The translations under genes were made by a program, and so were the position numbers. A DNA stretch of 64,000 bases from Notoacmeibacter marinus (GTDB lineage Bacteria > Pseudomonadota > Alphaproteobacteria > Rhizobiales > Rhizobiaceae), in assembly GCF_002238045.1 (NCBI RefSeq), contig NZ_NBYO01000001.1, positions 1,302,001 to 1,366,000 on the forward strand, given 5' to 3'. Of this stretch, positions 51,099 through 60,876 are shown one piece after another (within the stretch, counting starts at the first letter, position 1; each line of letters opens with the position of its first letter). The notes under the pieces are model-generated. The model did no database searches. It had not been told where the DNA came from and was given only the letters and a program-made list of their open reading frames with translations.

Positions 51099-54000
51099 GT
51101 GAAGATCAAGAAGCTCCTCGTCGCCAACCGCTCCGAAATCGCCATCCGCGTTTTTCGCGCCGCCAATGAACTCGGTATCGAGACGGTCGCCATATGGGCC
51201 GAAGAGGACAAATATGCGCTGCACCGGTTCAAAGCCGACGAGAGTTACCAGATCGGTCGGGGTCCGCACCTGAAGACGGATCTCGGGCCGATCGAAAGCT
51301 ATCTGTCGATCGACGAGGTGATCCGCGTCGCCAGGATGGCCAAGGTGGACGCCATCCACCCCGGTTACGGCCTTTTGTCGGAGAGCCCGGAATTTGCCGA
51401 CGCCTGCGCCGAGGCCGGCATCGTCTTCATCGGCCCGAAGCCCGACACCATGCGCCGCCTCGGCAACAAGGTCGCCGCGCGCAACCTGGCCGTCGAGGTC
51501 GGTGTGCCAGTCGTGCCCGCGACGGAGCCCTTGCCGGAGGATATGGATAAGGTCGCCGAAATGGCCGAGGAGATCGGCTATCCGGTCATGCTCAAGGCGA
51601 GCTGGGGCGGCGGCGGGCGCGGCATGCGCGCCATTCGCTCGGCGGATGATCTTGCCCGGGAGGTGACCGAAGCCAAGCGCGAGGCCCGCGCCGCCTTTGG
51701 CAAAGACGAAGTCTATCTGGAAAAGCTGGTGGAACGGGCGCGGCACGTCGAGGTGCAGGTGCTGGGCGATACGCACGGCAATCAGGTGCATCTGTTCGAG
51801 CGCGACTGCTCGATCCAGCGGCGCAACCAGAAGGTGGTGGAGCGTGCGCCGGCCCCCTATCTCGACAATGCACAGCGGCAGGAGCTTTCGTCTCACGCGC
51901 TGAGGATCGCGGAGGCGACGGATTATATTGGCGCGGGCACCGTGGAGTTCCTGATGGATTCCGACACGGGCGCCTTCTATTTCATCGAGGTCAATCCACG
52001 CATTCAGGTGGAGCACACCGTCACCGAGGAAGTGACCGGCATCGACATCGTGAAAGCGCAGATCCGCATCCTGGAGGGCGAGGCCATCGGCACGCCGGAA
52101 AGCAAGGTGCCGGCGCAGGCCGACATCAAGCTGAACGGCCATGCGCTGCAATGCCGCATCACGACCGAGGACCCCGAACAGAACTTCATTCCCGATTACG
52201 GCCGCATCACCGCCTATCGCGGGGCGACCGGCTTCGGCATTCGGCTTGATGGCGGCACGGCCTATTCCGGCGCGGTCATCACGCGCTTCTACGATCCGCT
52301 TCTGGAGAAGATCACAGCCTGGGCGCCGACGCCGGAAGAGGCCATCGCGCGGATGGACCGCGCGCTACGCGAATTCCGCATCCGCGGCGTGGCGACGAAT
52401 CTGACCTTCCTCGAGGCGATTATCAGCCATCCGAAGTTTCAGGATAACAGCTACACCACGAAGTTCATCGACAATACGCCCGAACTGTTCTCGTCGGTGA
52501 AGCGGCAGGACCGTGCGACCAAGCTTCTGCGCTATGTGGCGGATGCGACGGTGAACGGTCATCCCGAAACGCGTGGCCGGCCACGCCCGCCAGCGGATGC
52601 GTCTGCACCGGTGCCACCCTATTTCGACGGCGCCGCGCCGGATGGCGCGCGGCAGGTCTTCGAAACGAGGGGTGCGAAGGGATTTGCCGAATGGATGCGT
52701 GAGCAGACCCGCGTACTCGTCACCGACACGACGATGCGCGACGCTCATCAGAGCCTGCTTGCCACCCGCATGCGCAGCCACGACATCACGGCGATCGCCG
52801 GCACTTACGCCCGCGCTCTGCCGCAGCTCCTTTCGCTGGAGTGCTGGGGCGGCGCGACGTTCGACGTGTCCATGCGCTTCCTGACCGAAGATCCGTGGGA
52901 CCGGTTGAGCGCGATCCGCGAGGCGGCGCCGAACATGCTCACGCAGATGCTGCTACGCGGCGCCAATGGCGTCGGCTACACCAATTATCCGGACAATGTG
53001 GTGCGCTATTTCGTGCAGCAGGCGGCAGAGGGCGGCGTCGACATCTTCCGCGTCTTCGACTGTCTGAACTGGGTGGAGAACATGCGCATCGCCATGGATG
53101 CGGTTGGCGAAAGCGGCAAGATCATCGAAGCGGCGCTTTGCTATACGGGCGACATTCGCGATCCCGACCGCTCCAAATACGATCTGAAATACTACGTTTC
53201 GCTTGCCAAGGAGCTTGAGGATGCCGGCGCGCACGTTCTGGCCGTCAAGGATATGGCGGGCCTGCTGAAGCCGGCAGCGGCAACGGTACTGTTCAAGGCG
53301 CTGCGTGAGGCGACGGACCTTCCGATCCATTTCCATACGCACGATACGAGCGGCATCGCGGCCGCCTCGATCCTGGCGGCGGTCGATGCCGGCGTCGACG
53401 CGGTCGACGCGGCCATGGATTCGTTCTCCGGCAATACCAGCCAGCCCTGCCTCGGCTCCATCGTGGAAGCGCTGTCGGGCACCGAACGCGATACCGGTCT
53501 CGATCCCGCGTGGATCCGGCGGATCAGCTTCTACTGGGAAGCGGTACGCGCGCAATATGCCGCATTCGAGAACATCTCCCAGAGTCCGGCCTCGGAAGTC
53601 TATCTGCACGAGATGCCTGGCGGTCAGTTCACCAATCTGAAGGAGCAGGCCCGCAGCCTCGGCCTGGAAAGCCGCTGGCACGAAGTCGCGCAGGCCTATC
53701 ACGACGTCAACATGATGTTCGGCGATATCGTCAAGGTGACGCCGTCCTCCAAGGTCGTCGGCGATATGGCGCTGATGATGGTGAGCCAGGATCTCACCAT
53801 CGCCGATGTGAAGGATCCGAACCGGGACATCGCCTTTCCCGACAGCGTGGTCTCAATGATGCGGGGCGATCTCGGGCAGCCGCCGAACGGCTGGCCGGAC
53901 GATATTCAGAAAAAGGTGCTGAAGAGCGAAGATGCCTATACGGTGCGGCCGGGTTCGCGCCTGCCGGATGCCGATCTCGCCGAGGAGCGCAAAACAATCG

Positions 54001-54563
54001 AGGAGAAGCTGGGCCATTCCATCGATGACCGGCGCTTTGCCTCCTATCTGATGTATCCGAAGGTCTTCACCGACTTCATGACCGTCCGCGAAGAATACGG
54101 GCCGGTCGATGCGCTGGCGACCCCGATCTATTTCTACGGCCTGCCGGTCGAGGAAGAGACCTATATCACCATCGAGCAGGGCAAGACGCTGACCGTCCGC
54201 ACGCTTGCCGTCGGCGAAACCGACGAGAAGGGCGAGAAGACCGTCTTTTTCGAGTTGAACGGCCAGCCGCGCCGGGTCAAAGTGCCGGACCGCCTGCATG
54301 GCGGCGATGCGGTGAAGGCGCGGGCCAAGGCGGAAGCCGGAAATACCGCGCATATCGGCGCGCCCATGCCGGGCGTCATCTCCTCGGTGGCGGTGAAAAC
54401 CGGGCAGGACGTGAAAGCCGGTGATGTTCTTGTCTCGATCGAGGCGATGAAGATGGAAACCGCGCTTCACGCCGAAGCGGACGGGAAGGTGGCGGACGTG
54501 CTGGTTGCGCCGGGCGACCAGATCGACGCCAAGGATCTGCTGGTGCGGATGGAGGCGGGCTGA
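51099..54563 (+). CDS. pyc: Pyruvate carboxylase
   Basis: 1154-residue single-chain biotin enzyme that makes oxaloacetate from pyruvate, the same length as the Rhizobium etli enzyme. Biotin carboxylase domain (about 1-455: G-Y-G-L-L-S-E near 85, G-G-G-G-R-G-M near 165). Carboxyltransferase domain (about 530-830: R-D-A-H-Q-S-L near 550, then F-D-C-L-N-W and H-T-H-D-T). C-terminal biotinyl domain with the biotin Lys in E-A-M-K-M-E near 1120. The GTG at 51099 follows AAGGAT; the upstream in-frame part is not conserved. Monocistronic. Confidence 0.96.
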   Translation: MKIKKLLVANRSEIAIRVFRAANELGIETVAIWAEEDKYALHRFKADESYQIGRGPHLKTDLGPIESYLSIDEVIRVARMAKVDAIHPGYGLLSESPEFADACAEAGIVFIGPKPDTMRRLGNKVAARNLAVEVGVPVVPATEPLPEDMDKVAEMAEEIGYPVMLKASWGGGGRGMRAIRSADDLAREVTEAKREARAAFGKDEVYLEKLVERARHVEVQVLGDTHGNQVHLFERDCSIQRRNQKVVERAPAPYLDNAQRQELSSHALRIAEATDYIGAGTVEFLMDSDTGAFYFIEVNPRIQVEHTVTEEVTGIDIVKAQIRILEGEAIGTPESKVPAQADIKLNGHALQCRITTEDPEQNFIPDYGRITAYRGATGFGIRLDGGTAYSGAVITRFYDPLLEKITAWAPTPEEAIARMDRALREFRIRGVATNLTFLEAIISHPKFQDNSYTTKFIDNTPELFSSVKRQDRATKLLRYVADATVNGHPETRGRPRPPADASAPVPPYFDGAAPDGARQVFETRGAKGFAEWMREQTRVLVTDTTMRDAHQSLLATRMRSHDITAIAGTYARALPQLLSLECWGGATFDVSMRFLTEDPWDRLSAIREAAPNMLTQMLLRGANGVGYTNYPDNVVRYFVQQAAEGGVDIFRVFDCLNWVENMRIAMDAVGESGKIIEAALCYTGDIRDPDRSKYDLKYYVSLAKELEDAGAHVLAVKDMAGLLKPAAATVLFKALREATDLPIHFHTHDTSGIAAASILAAVDAGVDAVDAAMDSFSGNTSQPCLGSIVEALSGTERDTGLDPAWIRRISFYWEAVRAQYAAFENISQSPASEVYLHEMPGGQFTNLKEQARSLGLESRWHEVAQAYHDVNMMFGDIVKVTPSSKVVGDMALMMVSQDLTIADVKDPNRDIAFPDSVVSMMRGDLGQPPNGWPDDIQKKVLKSEDAYTVRPGSRLPDADLAEERKTIEEKLGHSIDDRRFASYLMYPKVFTDFMTVREEYGPVDALATPIYFYGLPVEEETYITIEQGKTLTVRTLAVGETDEKGEKTVFFELNGQPRRVKVPDRLHGGDAVKARAKAEAGNTAHIGAPMPGVISSVAVKTGQDVKAGDVLVSIEAMKMETALHAEADGKVADVLVAPGDQIDAKDLLVRMEAG

Positions 54564-54627
54564 GCGGTTTCAGCCGTAACGAAGTCGAAGAAAGCGAGGG
54601 CGCTTGGGCGTTGTCGGGGCGAAAGTC

Positions 54628-55791
54628 ATGCCGGAAACCCGATGGCCGCTTGCGCGGATCGCCATCGGTTGCGCCTTTTTACAGTCGGGCCTGATCGTCG
54701 GATGCTGGGTGCCGAAAATTCCTGAATTCGCCGAGCGCATGGGCGTCGGCGAACGGGGGCTGGGACTCTTCATCTTTTTCTTCGGCATCGGCTCGCTGAC
54801 GACCATGCCGCTTGCGGGCCGCTGGATCGTCCGCAGCGGCGCACGGGTGCCATTGCTTATCGCTCTTTGGCTGAGCCTTCTGGTTCTGCCGGTTTTGACG
54901 CTCGCGCCCGGACCGGTGGTCGGCGGCATCTCGATCTTTCTGTCCGGGGCGGTGATCGGGCTCGTCGAGGTCAGTATGAACAGTGCGGCAGCGGAAACCG
55001 AACGCCATATGGGCCGACCCATCATGAGCGCCTGCCATGGGTTCTGGTCGCTCGGCGGGTTCTTCGGCGCGGCCAGCGGTGGCTGGCTGATCGCCTATTA
55101 CGGGTTGTGGGGGCAAACGGCGGTGGCCACGCTGGCCGCCCTGCTTCTGACCGTCGTGGCGTCGCTCTGGCGTGAATCCGACCCATCGCATCGGTTCGAC
55201 GCCGAGAACGGAAAGCGCGGGACCAACTGGCCGCTGGCCGCGCTTCCCTATCTTATCGCCGGGCTGGCGCTGATCGCCTATGTAACGGAAGGTGCGCTTC
55301 TGGACTGGAGCGCCTTGTTCCTGCGCGAAGAGCGCGCGGTGCCAGTGGCGCTTTCGGGCTACGCTTTCGGCTTCTTTTCGGCGGCAATGGCGCTCATGCG
55401 TTTTGTCGGTGATCCGCTCAGGCGGCGGTTCAGCCTCTGGTGGTTGCTTGGCGGCGGTGCGGTGGTTGGCTGTGCCGGCCTGTTCCTCTTCGGCATGGCG
55501 ACGTCGTTGCCGCTGATTCTCGTCGGCGCGGTGCTGGTCGGCATCGGTCTCAGCAATATGGTGCCGGTGCTGTTCGTTCTGTCCTCGTCCATTCCTGGCG
55601 TTCCCGCCGCAACCGGTATCGCTATCACTTCGACGATCGGGTTTTCCGGCATTTTGCTGGCGCCGTCCGTGATCGGACTGATCGCATCGTGGACAAGCCT
55701 GGGCGCCGTGATGGTCAGCCTGTCGGCGCTTCTTTTGATCTTCCTTGCGGTGTTGCCGCTCGTTCGAAGCCGGGTCGCGCCCGGGAACTGA
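54628..55791 (+). CDS. MFS transporter (YbjJ-like)
   Basis: 387-residue major facilitator with 12 hydrophobic segments. N-terminal W-V-P-K-I-P-E-F-A near residue 29, then F-F-G-I-G-S-L-T-T-M-P-L-A-G-R near 55, and C-H-G-F-W-S-L-G-G-F near 138, all typical of the YbjJ/fucose-permease-like branch. Substrate unknown. ATG 54628 is chosen; a TTG at 54604 preceded by GAGGG is an alternative. Closed by a terminator 11 bp after the stop. Confidence 0.9.
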   Translation: MPETRWPLARIAIGCAFLQSGLIVGCWVPKIPEFAERMGVGERGLGLFIFFFGIGSLTTMPLAGRWIVRSGARVPLLIALWLSLLVLPVLTLAPGPVVGGISIFLSGAVIGLVEVSMNSAAAETERHMGRPIMSACHGFWSLGGFFGAASGGWLIAYYGLWGQTAVATLAALLLTVVASLWRESDPSHRFDAENGKRGTNWPLAALPYLIAGLALIAYVTEGALLDWSALFLREERAVPVALSGYAFGFFSAAMALMRFVGDPLRRRFSLWWLLGGGAVVGCAGLFLFGMATSLPLILVGAVLVGIGLSNMVPVLFVLSSSIPGVPAATGIAITSTIGFSGILLAPSVIGLIASWTSLGAVMVSLSALLLIFLAVLPLVRSRVAPGN

Positions 55792-55801
55792 ACGCAAAAA
55801 G

Positions 55802-55830
55802 AAACGCCCGGCGGGACAAGCCGGACGTTT
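55802..55830. terminator. Terminator between MFS gene and DUF3309 gene
   Basis: Stem AAACG-CCCGGC / GCCGG-ACGTTT with a 7-nt loop and a bulge, then TCTC on the plus strand. The MFS gene ends just before it, and the convergent small gene ends just after. Confidence 0.6.
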
Positions 55831-55857
55831 CTCTGGAGGTCAAATCCTGTCTGTCGG

Positions 55858-56010
55858 TCAGATGTAACCGACCAGCACCAGAATGATCACGATGATCAGT
55901 ATGACACCGAGAATGCCTATCGGTCCGTTACCGAAACGGCCGCGGGCCGGAATGGCGCCCAGCAGCAGCAGGACCAGAATGACAAGAAGAATAATGCCGA
56001 GTGTGCTCAT
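55858..56010 (-). CDS. DUF3309 small membrane peptide
   Basis: 50 residues, two short hydrophobic helices (about 4-19 and 31-49) around a Gly/Arg turn (A-R-G-R-F-G-N-G-P). This matches the DUF3309 family common in Rhizobiales, whose members are often stress-induced. ATG 56010 follows GGGGAGATTTGAA. A GGAAC-N16-CATT element lies 28 bp upstream. Confidence 0.85.
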   Translation of the reverse strand: MSTLGIILLVILVLLLLGAIPARGRFGNGPIGILGVILIIVIILVLVGYI

Positions 56011-56037
56011 TTCAAATCTCCCCAATTATTGAATGGA

Positions 56038-56062
56038 AATGCGGCAAGCGGCGATTTGTTCC
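56038..56062 (-). promoter_or_regulatory. Possible EcfG-type promoter of the DUF3309 gene
   Basis: Minus strand GGAAC (56062-56058), 16-bp spacer, CATT (56041-56038). The -35 is perfect and the -10 has one mismatch to CGTT. The distance to the start fits. Confidence 0.4.
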
Positions 56063-56117
56063 ATGTTGACAGGGCCATAGGAAGTTTCGCGTTGAAACCT
56101 CTTGGGGCGGCCCCGAT

Positions 56118-58391
56118 CTAAGCGAAAGTGACGGCCTTGTTCAGCGGTAGGGTGCGAACCCGCTCGCCGGTCAGCGCAGCCACAGCGTTTGCAAGGGCGG
56201 GCGCGGCCGGCGGCGTGCCCGGTTCGCCAACACCGCCCATGAAGGTCTGCCGGCGACTGAGCGAGACCTCGATGGAGGGGCACTGATGATACCGCATCAT
56301 CGGGTAGGTATCGAAATTGCCCTGCTCGACAGCGCCGTCCTTCAGGGTGATCTCCTGCATCATCGCCGATGAAAGGCCGAAGACGATACCGCCGGACAAT
56401 TGCGCGCGGACAATGGCCGGATCGAGCACAAGCCCGCAATCGGCGGCACACCAGACCTTGTCGATCGAGATGCGCTCGTCGTCGTCCCGCGACACTTCAA
56501 CGATCTGGGCGACGGAGGTGTTGAAGGAGAAGCAGAACGCCAGGCCCTGCGCGCGGTTCGGCCCGACCGAGCCGCCCTGCCAATTCGCCATCTCGCCGAC
56601 CTTGCGCAGCACCGCCTTGGCAGGCTCGAATCCGTCGAGCAGCGACAGGCGCAGTTCAAGCGGGTCGCGGTCCGCCGACCGGGCGATCTCGTCCAGAAAA
56701 CACTCCATGAAGAACGCATTGTTGGAATTGCCGACCGAGCGCCAGAAGCCGACATTCAGAGGCAGATCGATCTCGGGCGTCGAAACGCGGAAGTTCTCCA
56801 GCCGATAGGGCTGGTTGCCCGCGCCCTCGCTCATCGTCGCATCCTGGCCGAAAGCGGACATGCCCATCCGACCCATCAGCGACCCCAGAATGGAGGGCGA
56901 GGCGAGTTGCATGTCGAGCGCGGCGATCGCGCCATCACCGTCCAGCCGGGCTCGGCATCGCGCACGGGCCGGCGGGCGATAGAGATCGTGGCGGGTGTCC
57001 TCTTCGCGGCACCATGTCACCTTGACCGGGATGCCATCGGTGCGCTCGGCCATTTGCGCGGCGTAAAGCGCGAAGTCGAATTCGGCGCGTCGGCCGAAAC
57101 CGCCACCCAGCATCATGGTGTGGACCCGGCAGTCTTCCTCGTCCAAGCCGAGCCCTTCCGCGCAGAAGCGACGGACCAGTGTCGGCGCCTGATTGCCGCA
57201 CCAGATATCGAGTTTGCCGTCCTTCAGCCGTGCGGTCGCATTCATCGGCTCCATGGTGGCATGGGCGAGAAGCGGCACGGCGTAGTCCGCCGCCAGAATG
57301 TCGTCTTCCGCTGCTTCGGAGAAGATCGAATCCACATCGCCATCGTCGCGGTGAACGTCGCCGCCGCCGGCATCGAACGCCTCGTCAAAAGCAGCGTTCA
57401 GTTCGGTTTCGCCGTAGCTCTCCTCGCTCTCCCATTCGATGGCGAGCGCCTCGCGCGCCTTGAACGCCGTCCAGGTGTTGTCGGCGATGACGCCGAATCC
57501 CTCGCCATAGACGCTCGACAGCGGAACGACGGCGCGAACGCCGGGAATTGCCAGCGCGGCATTGCGGTCGGCCTTCTTTGCCTTGACGCCGGGCAGCGGG
57601 CCCATGGCGACGGTGCCGTAGAGCATCTCGTCGAAAGCCATGTCGACGCCGAAGATCGGCGCTCCCCTGACCTTGGCCGGGACATCGACACGGTGCTGGC
57701 TCCGACCGAGAATGGTCCATTCCGACGGATCGCGCGGCTCGATATCGGTAATCGGCTCGCGAAGGGCCGCAGCAGAGGCGAGTTCGGCATAACGGACCGA
57801 GCGTGGCCCGGAAGGGTCGATCACCGAACCGTTGCGTGTCTGAAGCGTCGAACGGTCGACGTTCCACACCTCGGCAGCAGTGGCCTTCAGGGTTTCCCGG
57901 GCGCAGGCCCCGGCAATGCGCATTCTGTCGAAGGCGTCGCGTGTCGAGGTGGAGCCGCCGGTCAACTGCATGCCCATCACCTTGCCGACGATGCCTGCGA
58001 ACTGGCGGAACCCGTCGGCCATCATACCGTCGTCCCAGGGCTCGACCGGCATGGCGGACGTGATGAGGGCGGCGTTGTAATAGGCGCTGGAGGCAGGGCC
58101 GTGGATAACGGCGATATCCGACAGGCCGACATCGAGCTCCTCGGCGACGAGGGCCGCGAGCGTCGTCGTGACGCCCTGGCCCATCTCGGCGCGCGGCACG
58201 ACGATCGTGACCGTGCCGTCTTCGGCGATCAGGACGAAGGGGTTGAGCGCAGTATCGCCGGAATCGGGATTGCCGCGAAACGGGTTTTCGAGCGGCTGGT
58301 TCACCCGCCAGGCTACGAAGGCGACGCCGGCGCCGATGGCCGCCGTACCCACCAAAAGCGTCCGTCGGGTGATGGTGCCGAGCTTACCCAC
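56118..58391 (-). CDS. Xanthine dehydrogenase-family molybdopterin subunit (IorB-like)
   Basis: 757-residue large subunit of a two-component molybdenum hydroxylase related to isoquinoline 1-oxidoreductase or aldehyde dehydrogenase. A Tat-type leader is visible near the start ([10 protein letters not shown] then hydrophobic), so the enzyme is probably periplasmic. Two tandem molybdopterin regions: E-M-G-Q-G-V-T-T near 70, and later G-G-G-F-G-R-R near 430. The C-terminal catalytic Glu is in G-G-V-G-E-P-G-T near 720. I chose GTG 58391 with GGAAAGGA upstream; this overlaps the small-subunit stop by 8 bp. A longer frame to 58451 is open. Substrate unknown. Confidence 0.9.
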   Translation of the reverse strand: MGKLGTITRRTLLVGTAAIGAGVAFVAWRVNQPLENPFRGNPDSGDTALNPFVLIAEDGTVTIVVPRAEMGQGVTTTLAALVAEELDVGLSDIAVIHGPASSAYYNAALITSAMPVEPWDDGMMADGFRQFAGIVGKVMGMQLTGGSTSTRDAFDRMRIAGACARETLKATAAEVWNVDRSTLQTRNGSVIDPSGPRSVRYAELASAAALREPITDIEPRDPSEWTILGRSQHRVDVPAKVRGAPIFGVDMAFDEMLYGTVAMGPLPGVKAKKADRNAALAIPGVRAVVPLSSVYGEGFGVIADNTWTAFKAREALAIEWESEESYGETELNAAFDEAFDAGGGDVHRDDGDVDSIFSEAAEDDILAADYAVPLLAHATMEPMNATARLKDGKLDIWCGNQAPTLVRRFCAEGLGLDEEDCRVHTMMLGGGFGRRAEFDFALYAAQMAERTDGIPVKVTWCREEDTRHDLYRPPARARCRARLDGDGAIAALDMQLASPSILGSLMGRMGMSAFGQDATMSEGAGNQPYRLENFRVSTPEIDLPLNVGFWRSVGNSNNAFFMECFLDEIARSADRDPLELRLSLLDGFEPAKAVLRKVGEMANWQGGSVGPNRAQGLAFCFSFNTSVAQIVEVSRDDDERISIDKVWCAADCGLVLDPAIVRAQLSGGIVFGLSSAMMQEITLKDGAVEQGNFDTYPMMRYHQCPSIEVSLSRRQTFMGGVGEPGTPPAAPALANAVAALTGERVRTLPLNKAVTFA

Positions 58392-58887
58392 GGTCGATTG
58401 TCCTTTCCGACGCATTCGCGGCCGGCGGGCCGGTTTCCTGGCCGGATGCACGTAAAATGGCCGCGCGGATCGCGGGATACGTGCCGCATCGGCAGTAATT
58501 GCCGGTCATCGCCCGGGCGATCTCTTCTTCGCTCGGTTCAGGGTTCTCCTCAAGCAGAGCCACGGCGCTCATGATCTGGCCGGCCTGGCAATAGCCGCAT
58601 TGTGGCACCTGTTCGTCGATCCATGCCTGCTGAACCGGATGGGGCCGATCGCCGACCGCCAGACCCTCGATGGTGGTGATTGAGGCATCCTCGAGCGATC
58701 CCACGGGTGTGACGCATGAGCGGCGTGGCATGCCATCGACCATGACCGTACATGCGCCGCATTGGGCGATGCCGCAGCCGAATTTCGTTCCCATCAGGCC
58801 CAGAACGTCGCGCAATGCCCACAGCAGGGGCATTTCGGGATCGACGTCGAATTGGGCCGGCTGGCCGTTGACCGTCAGCTTCACCAT
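58384..58887 (-). CDS. (2Fe-2S)-binding small subunit of molybdenum hydroxylase (IorA-like)
   Basis: 167 residues carrying two [2Fe-2S] clusters. Plant-type C-x4-C-x2-C in C-G-I-A-Q-C-G-A-C with a fourth Cys in R-R-S-C, and the second site C-G-Y-C near 100 with C-R-C-G near 135. It passes electrons from the large subunit; in IorA-type enzymes a cytochrome accepts them, and no cytochrome gene is adjacent here. ATG 58887 has AAAGGAG 3 bp upstream; a longer upstream frame is not conserved. Confidence 0.93.
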   Translation of the reverse strand: MVKLTVNGQPAQFDVDPEMPLLWALRDVLGLMGTKFGCGIAQCGACTVMVDGMPRRSCVTPVGSLEDASITTIEGLAVGDRPHPVQQAWIDEQVPQCGYCQAGQIMSAVALLEENPEPSEEEIARAMTGNYCRCGTYPAIRAAILRASGQETGPPAANASERTIDRG

Positions 58888-58991
58888 AGGCTCCTTTGCG
58901 GCAAGGGCTGTCTCGGACCGCCCATATGCAATGAAGAGAATATAGGCAATCAATTCAATTGTCGCGTGTAGCGGCCCAGATAGTCAGCGCG

Positions 58992-60125
58992 TCAGCGGCT
59001 CACAAGTCCGCGTATCCGGTCCATCAGCATGGTTTTGACCTGTTTGTGCCGATAGGGTTGCAACAGTCGACCATCTTCCGTCAGGCCGGGAAGGTCGAAC
59101 GTTTCCTCCCTGCCGACCCGATCGAGACAGCCGGTCATCCAGTCATCGGCCGCCGCACGGCCAAGGTCGCGCATATGGGTCAGAAACTCCCACTCCGCCG
59201 ATACTTTCGAACTGGCGCCCAGTTCGTCCAAATGGCTGTCGCCATCGATCCGATGGAAACGCTGCAGTTTGACGGCGGATGGATCGAGCTTGCCCTCCGC
59301 TATCAGGCCACGGAACATGGCGATATCGCGCAATTCGCGCAAAAGGGTGGCGTTGAAGGTAATCTCGTCGACGCGGTTCTGAATGGACCGCGCGGTTTGC
59401 GGCACGCCCTGGCGAACAATCGGATTGATCTGAATCAGCAGTAGATCGGGATGATCGTTGGCGTCCCGAAGCGGAAAGAGCGCCGGATTGCCGCCATATC
59501 CGCCATCCCAATAATATTGCCCGTTAATCTCGACGGCGGGAAAGAGCGTCGGCAGGCAAGTGGAAGCGGCGATGACGCGCGAATCCAGCTCGTCATTGAT
59601 GAAAAGGCGAAGCTGGCCCGTCTCCACATTCGTCGCTGCAATAAAGAGATCGATAGCGCATTTGCGCTGGATCAGATCGAAATCGATCTCCGCATCAACC
59701 ACCTCTTTGAGAGGGTTGTGATTGAAAGGGTTGGCCATATTCGGCGATACGGTTCGCGACAGCGCTTCCAGCCAGTTGAAGCCGACCGTGTTTTCGACCG
59801 ACCAATTGCCCCATGCCCGGTCCCACGGGTTCCGCTGGATCGGAGAGAATCGGCCCTTCAAACCGACGCGTCGCCAGACATCGTGCAGCTTCTGCCGCGC
59901 GCCTTCGCGCCCGTTCTCGGCCCAGCCATGCGCCAGCGCCACGGCGTTGACAGCGCCGGCCGACGTACCCGAGATCGCGGGGAATGCCAGGCGTCCGTCT
60001 TCGAGCAACCGGTCCAGAACGCCCCATGTGAAGGCGCCGTGACTGCCGCCGCCCTGAAGGGCCAGATTGACGAGCAGGCCATCTTTCGCCGTTATCGTGT
60101 TCCTGCAAAATGCGCTCTGATCCAT
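58992..60125 (-). CDS. Patatin-like phospholipase
   Basis: 377-residue serine hydrolase. Oxyanion loop G-G-G-S-H-G near residue 25, nucleophile S55 in G-T-S-A-G, and the catalytic Asp in W-D-G-G-Y-G-G near 213. There is no signal peptide or TM, so it is cytosolic or secreted by another route. It probably cleaves phospholipid or neutral lipid esters; similar alphaproteobacterial proteins take part in polyhydroxyalkanoate or membrane turnover. ATG 60125 gives the expected N-terminus. Confidence 0.9.
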   Translation of the reverse strand: MDQSAFCRNTITAKDGLLVNLALQGGGSHGAFTWGVLDRLLEDGRLAFPAISGTSAGAVNAVALAHGWAENGREGARQKLHDVWRRVGLKGRFSPIQRNPWDRAWGNWSVENTVGFNWLEALSRTVSPNMANPFNHNPLKEVVDAEIDFDLIQRKCAIDLFIAATNVETGQLRLFINDELDSRVIAASTCLPTLFPAVEINGQYYWDGGYGGNPALFPLRDANDHPDLLLIQINPIVRQGVPQTARSIQNRVDEITFNATLLRELRDIAMFRGLIAEGKLDPSAVKLQRFHRIDGDSHLDELGASSKVSAEWEFLTHMRDLGRAAADDWMTGCLDRVGREETFDLPGLTEDGRLLQPYRHKQVKTMLMDRIRGLVSR

Positions 60126-60272
60126 ATATGGTCGGTCCTTGTCGCTTCAGCCGGTGTCGTGGGGGTTCTATGGCTGTCGGCGTTTGTTCGGCTTCGCCCA
60201 TCGGGTTGAAACGCGTCACCCTTAAATGGGTCCGCATAATCTCTTCGCAACTGCAGCATTTTATCATAACAA

Positions 60273-60300
60273 GAAAAAGGCCGCCGTGGAGGGCGGCCTT
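60273..60300 (-). terminator. Terminator after the DUF883-like gene
   Basis: Perfect 9-bp stem AAGGCCGCC / GGCGGCCTT with a 6-nt loop. On the minus strand it is followed by a T-rich tract (TTTTTCTT), so it ends the DUF883-like gene 27 bp after its stop. Confidence 0.8.
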
Positions 60301-60326
60301 TCAATCATTGTTACGCCTGGCGCGTA

Positions 60327-60686
60327 TCAGTTATCCGACGGTGGCGGCGTCGGCGTTCCGGGATAGTCGCGCTGTTCGGTCCTGGACGACTGGCTGAGGA
60401 AGAAGGTAGCCGCCAGGCCCACGAGCGCCACGCCCACGAGCGCTGCCGCAGCCGTTGTTCCCGGATTGTCGCTCGCCAGCCGCGAGCCGCGTTGATAGAA
60501 GCTTTTCGGCGGGTTGAAGTAGTCGCGGATGGTTTCGAAAACATCCTCGCCCGTGTGGCGGGTCGATGCGACGGCACGGCTCGATTTGCGTGATGCGTCG
60601 CGGCGCAGCGAAGCGATCTCGCCACGCAGAGCCTCAAGCTGTTCGGACAGATCGTCGCGCCAGTCGTTCTCGCGAAAGAAACTCAT
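60327..60686 (-). CDS. DUF883/ElaB-like stress membrane protein
   Basis: 119 residues. A charged coiled-coil N-terminus (about 8-60: L-S-E-Q-L-E-A-L-R-G-E-I-A-S-L-R-R-D) is followed by one C-terminal TM (about 77-98) and a polar Pro/Thr tail, the build of DUF883/ElaB-type proteins that sit in the inner membrane and often bind ribosomes or are stress-induced. Directly behind an EcfG-type promoter. Family call by layout rather than by a diagnostic motif. Confidence 0.75.
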   Translation of the reverse strand: MSFFRENDWRDDLSEQLEALRGEIASLRRDASRKSSRAVASTRHTGEDVFETIRDYFNPPKSFYQRGSRLASDNPGTTAAAALVGVALVGLAATFFLSQSSRTEQRDYPGTPTPPPSDN

Positions 60687-60727
60687 GAAAATATCCCTTT
60701 GATCCTCTAATACTGATCCTGCTTTTC

Positions 60728-60752
60728 AACGAAGCGGAATGAAACGGGTTCC
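60728..60752 (-). promoter_or_regulatory. EcfG-type promoter of the DUF883-like gene
   Basis: Minus strand GGAAC (60752-60748), 16-bp spacer, CGTT (60731-60728). Exact match to the general-stress sigma consensus, 41 bp before the ATG. Confidence 0.75.
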
Positions 60753-60876
60753 ATTCTTCCCCGTCTTCAATCACCGGCTTGACGCCTTTACGCGCTTGAC
60801 GCAAGCGCTTCGGTAACCGACCTAGGAACGGAAGGGTTTCGACCCTGTCAGGACCGCGACGACAGAGAGGTTTGTC

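Noticed and set aside
56400-58574. 724-codon open frame opposite the molybdopterin subunit gene
   Set aside because: Antisense shadow of a gene with clear catalytic motifs.
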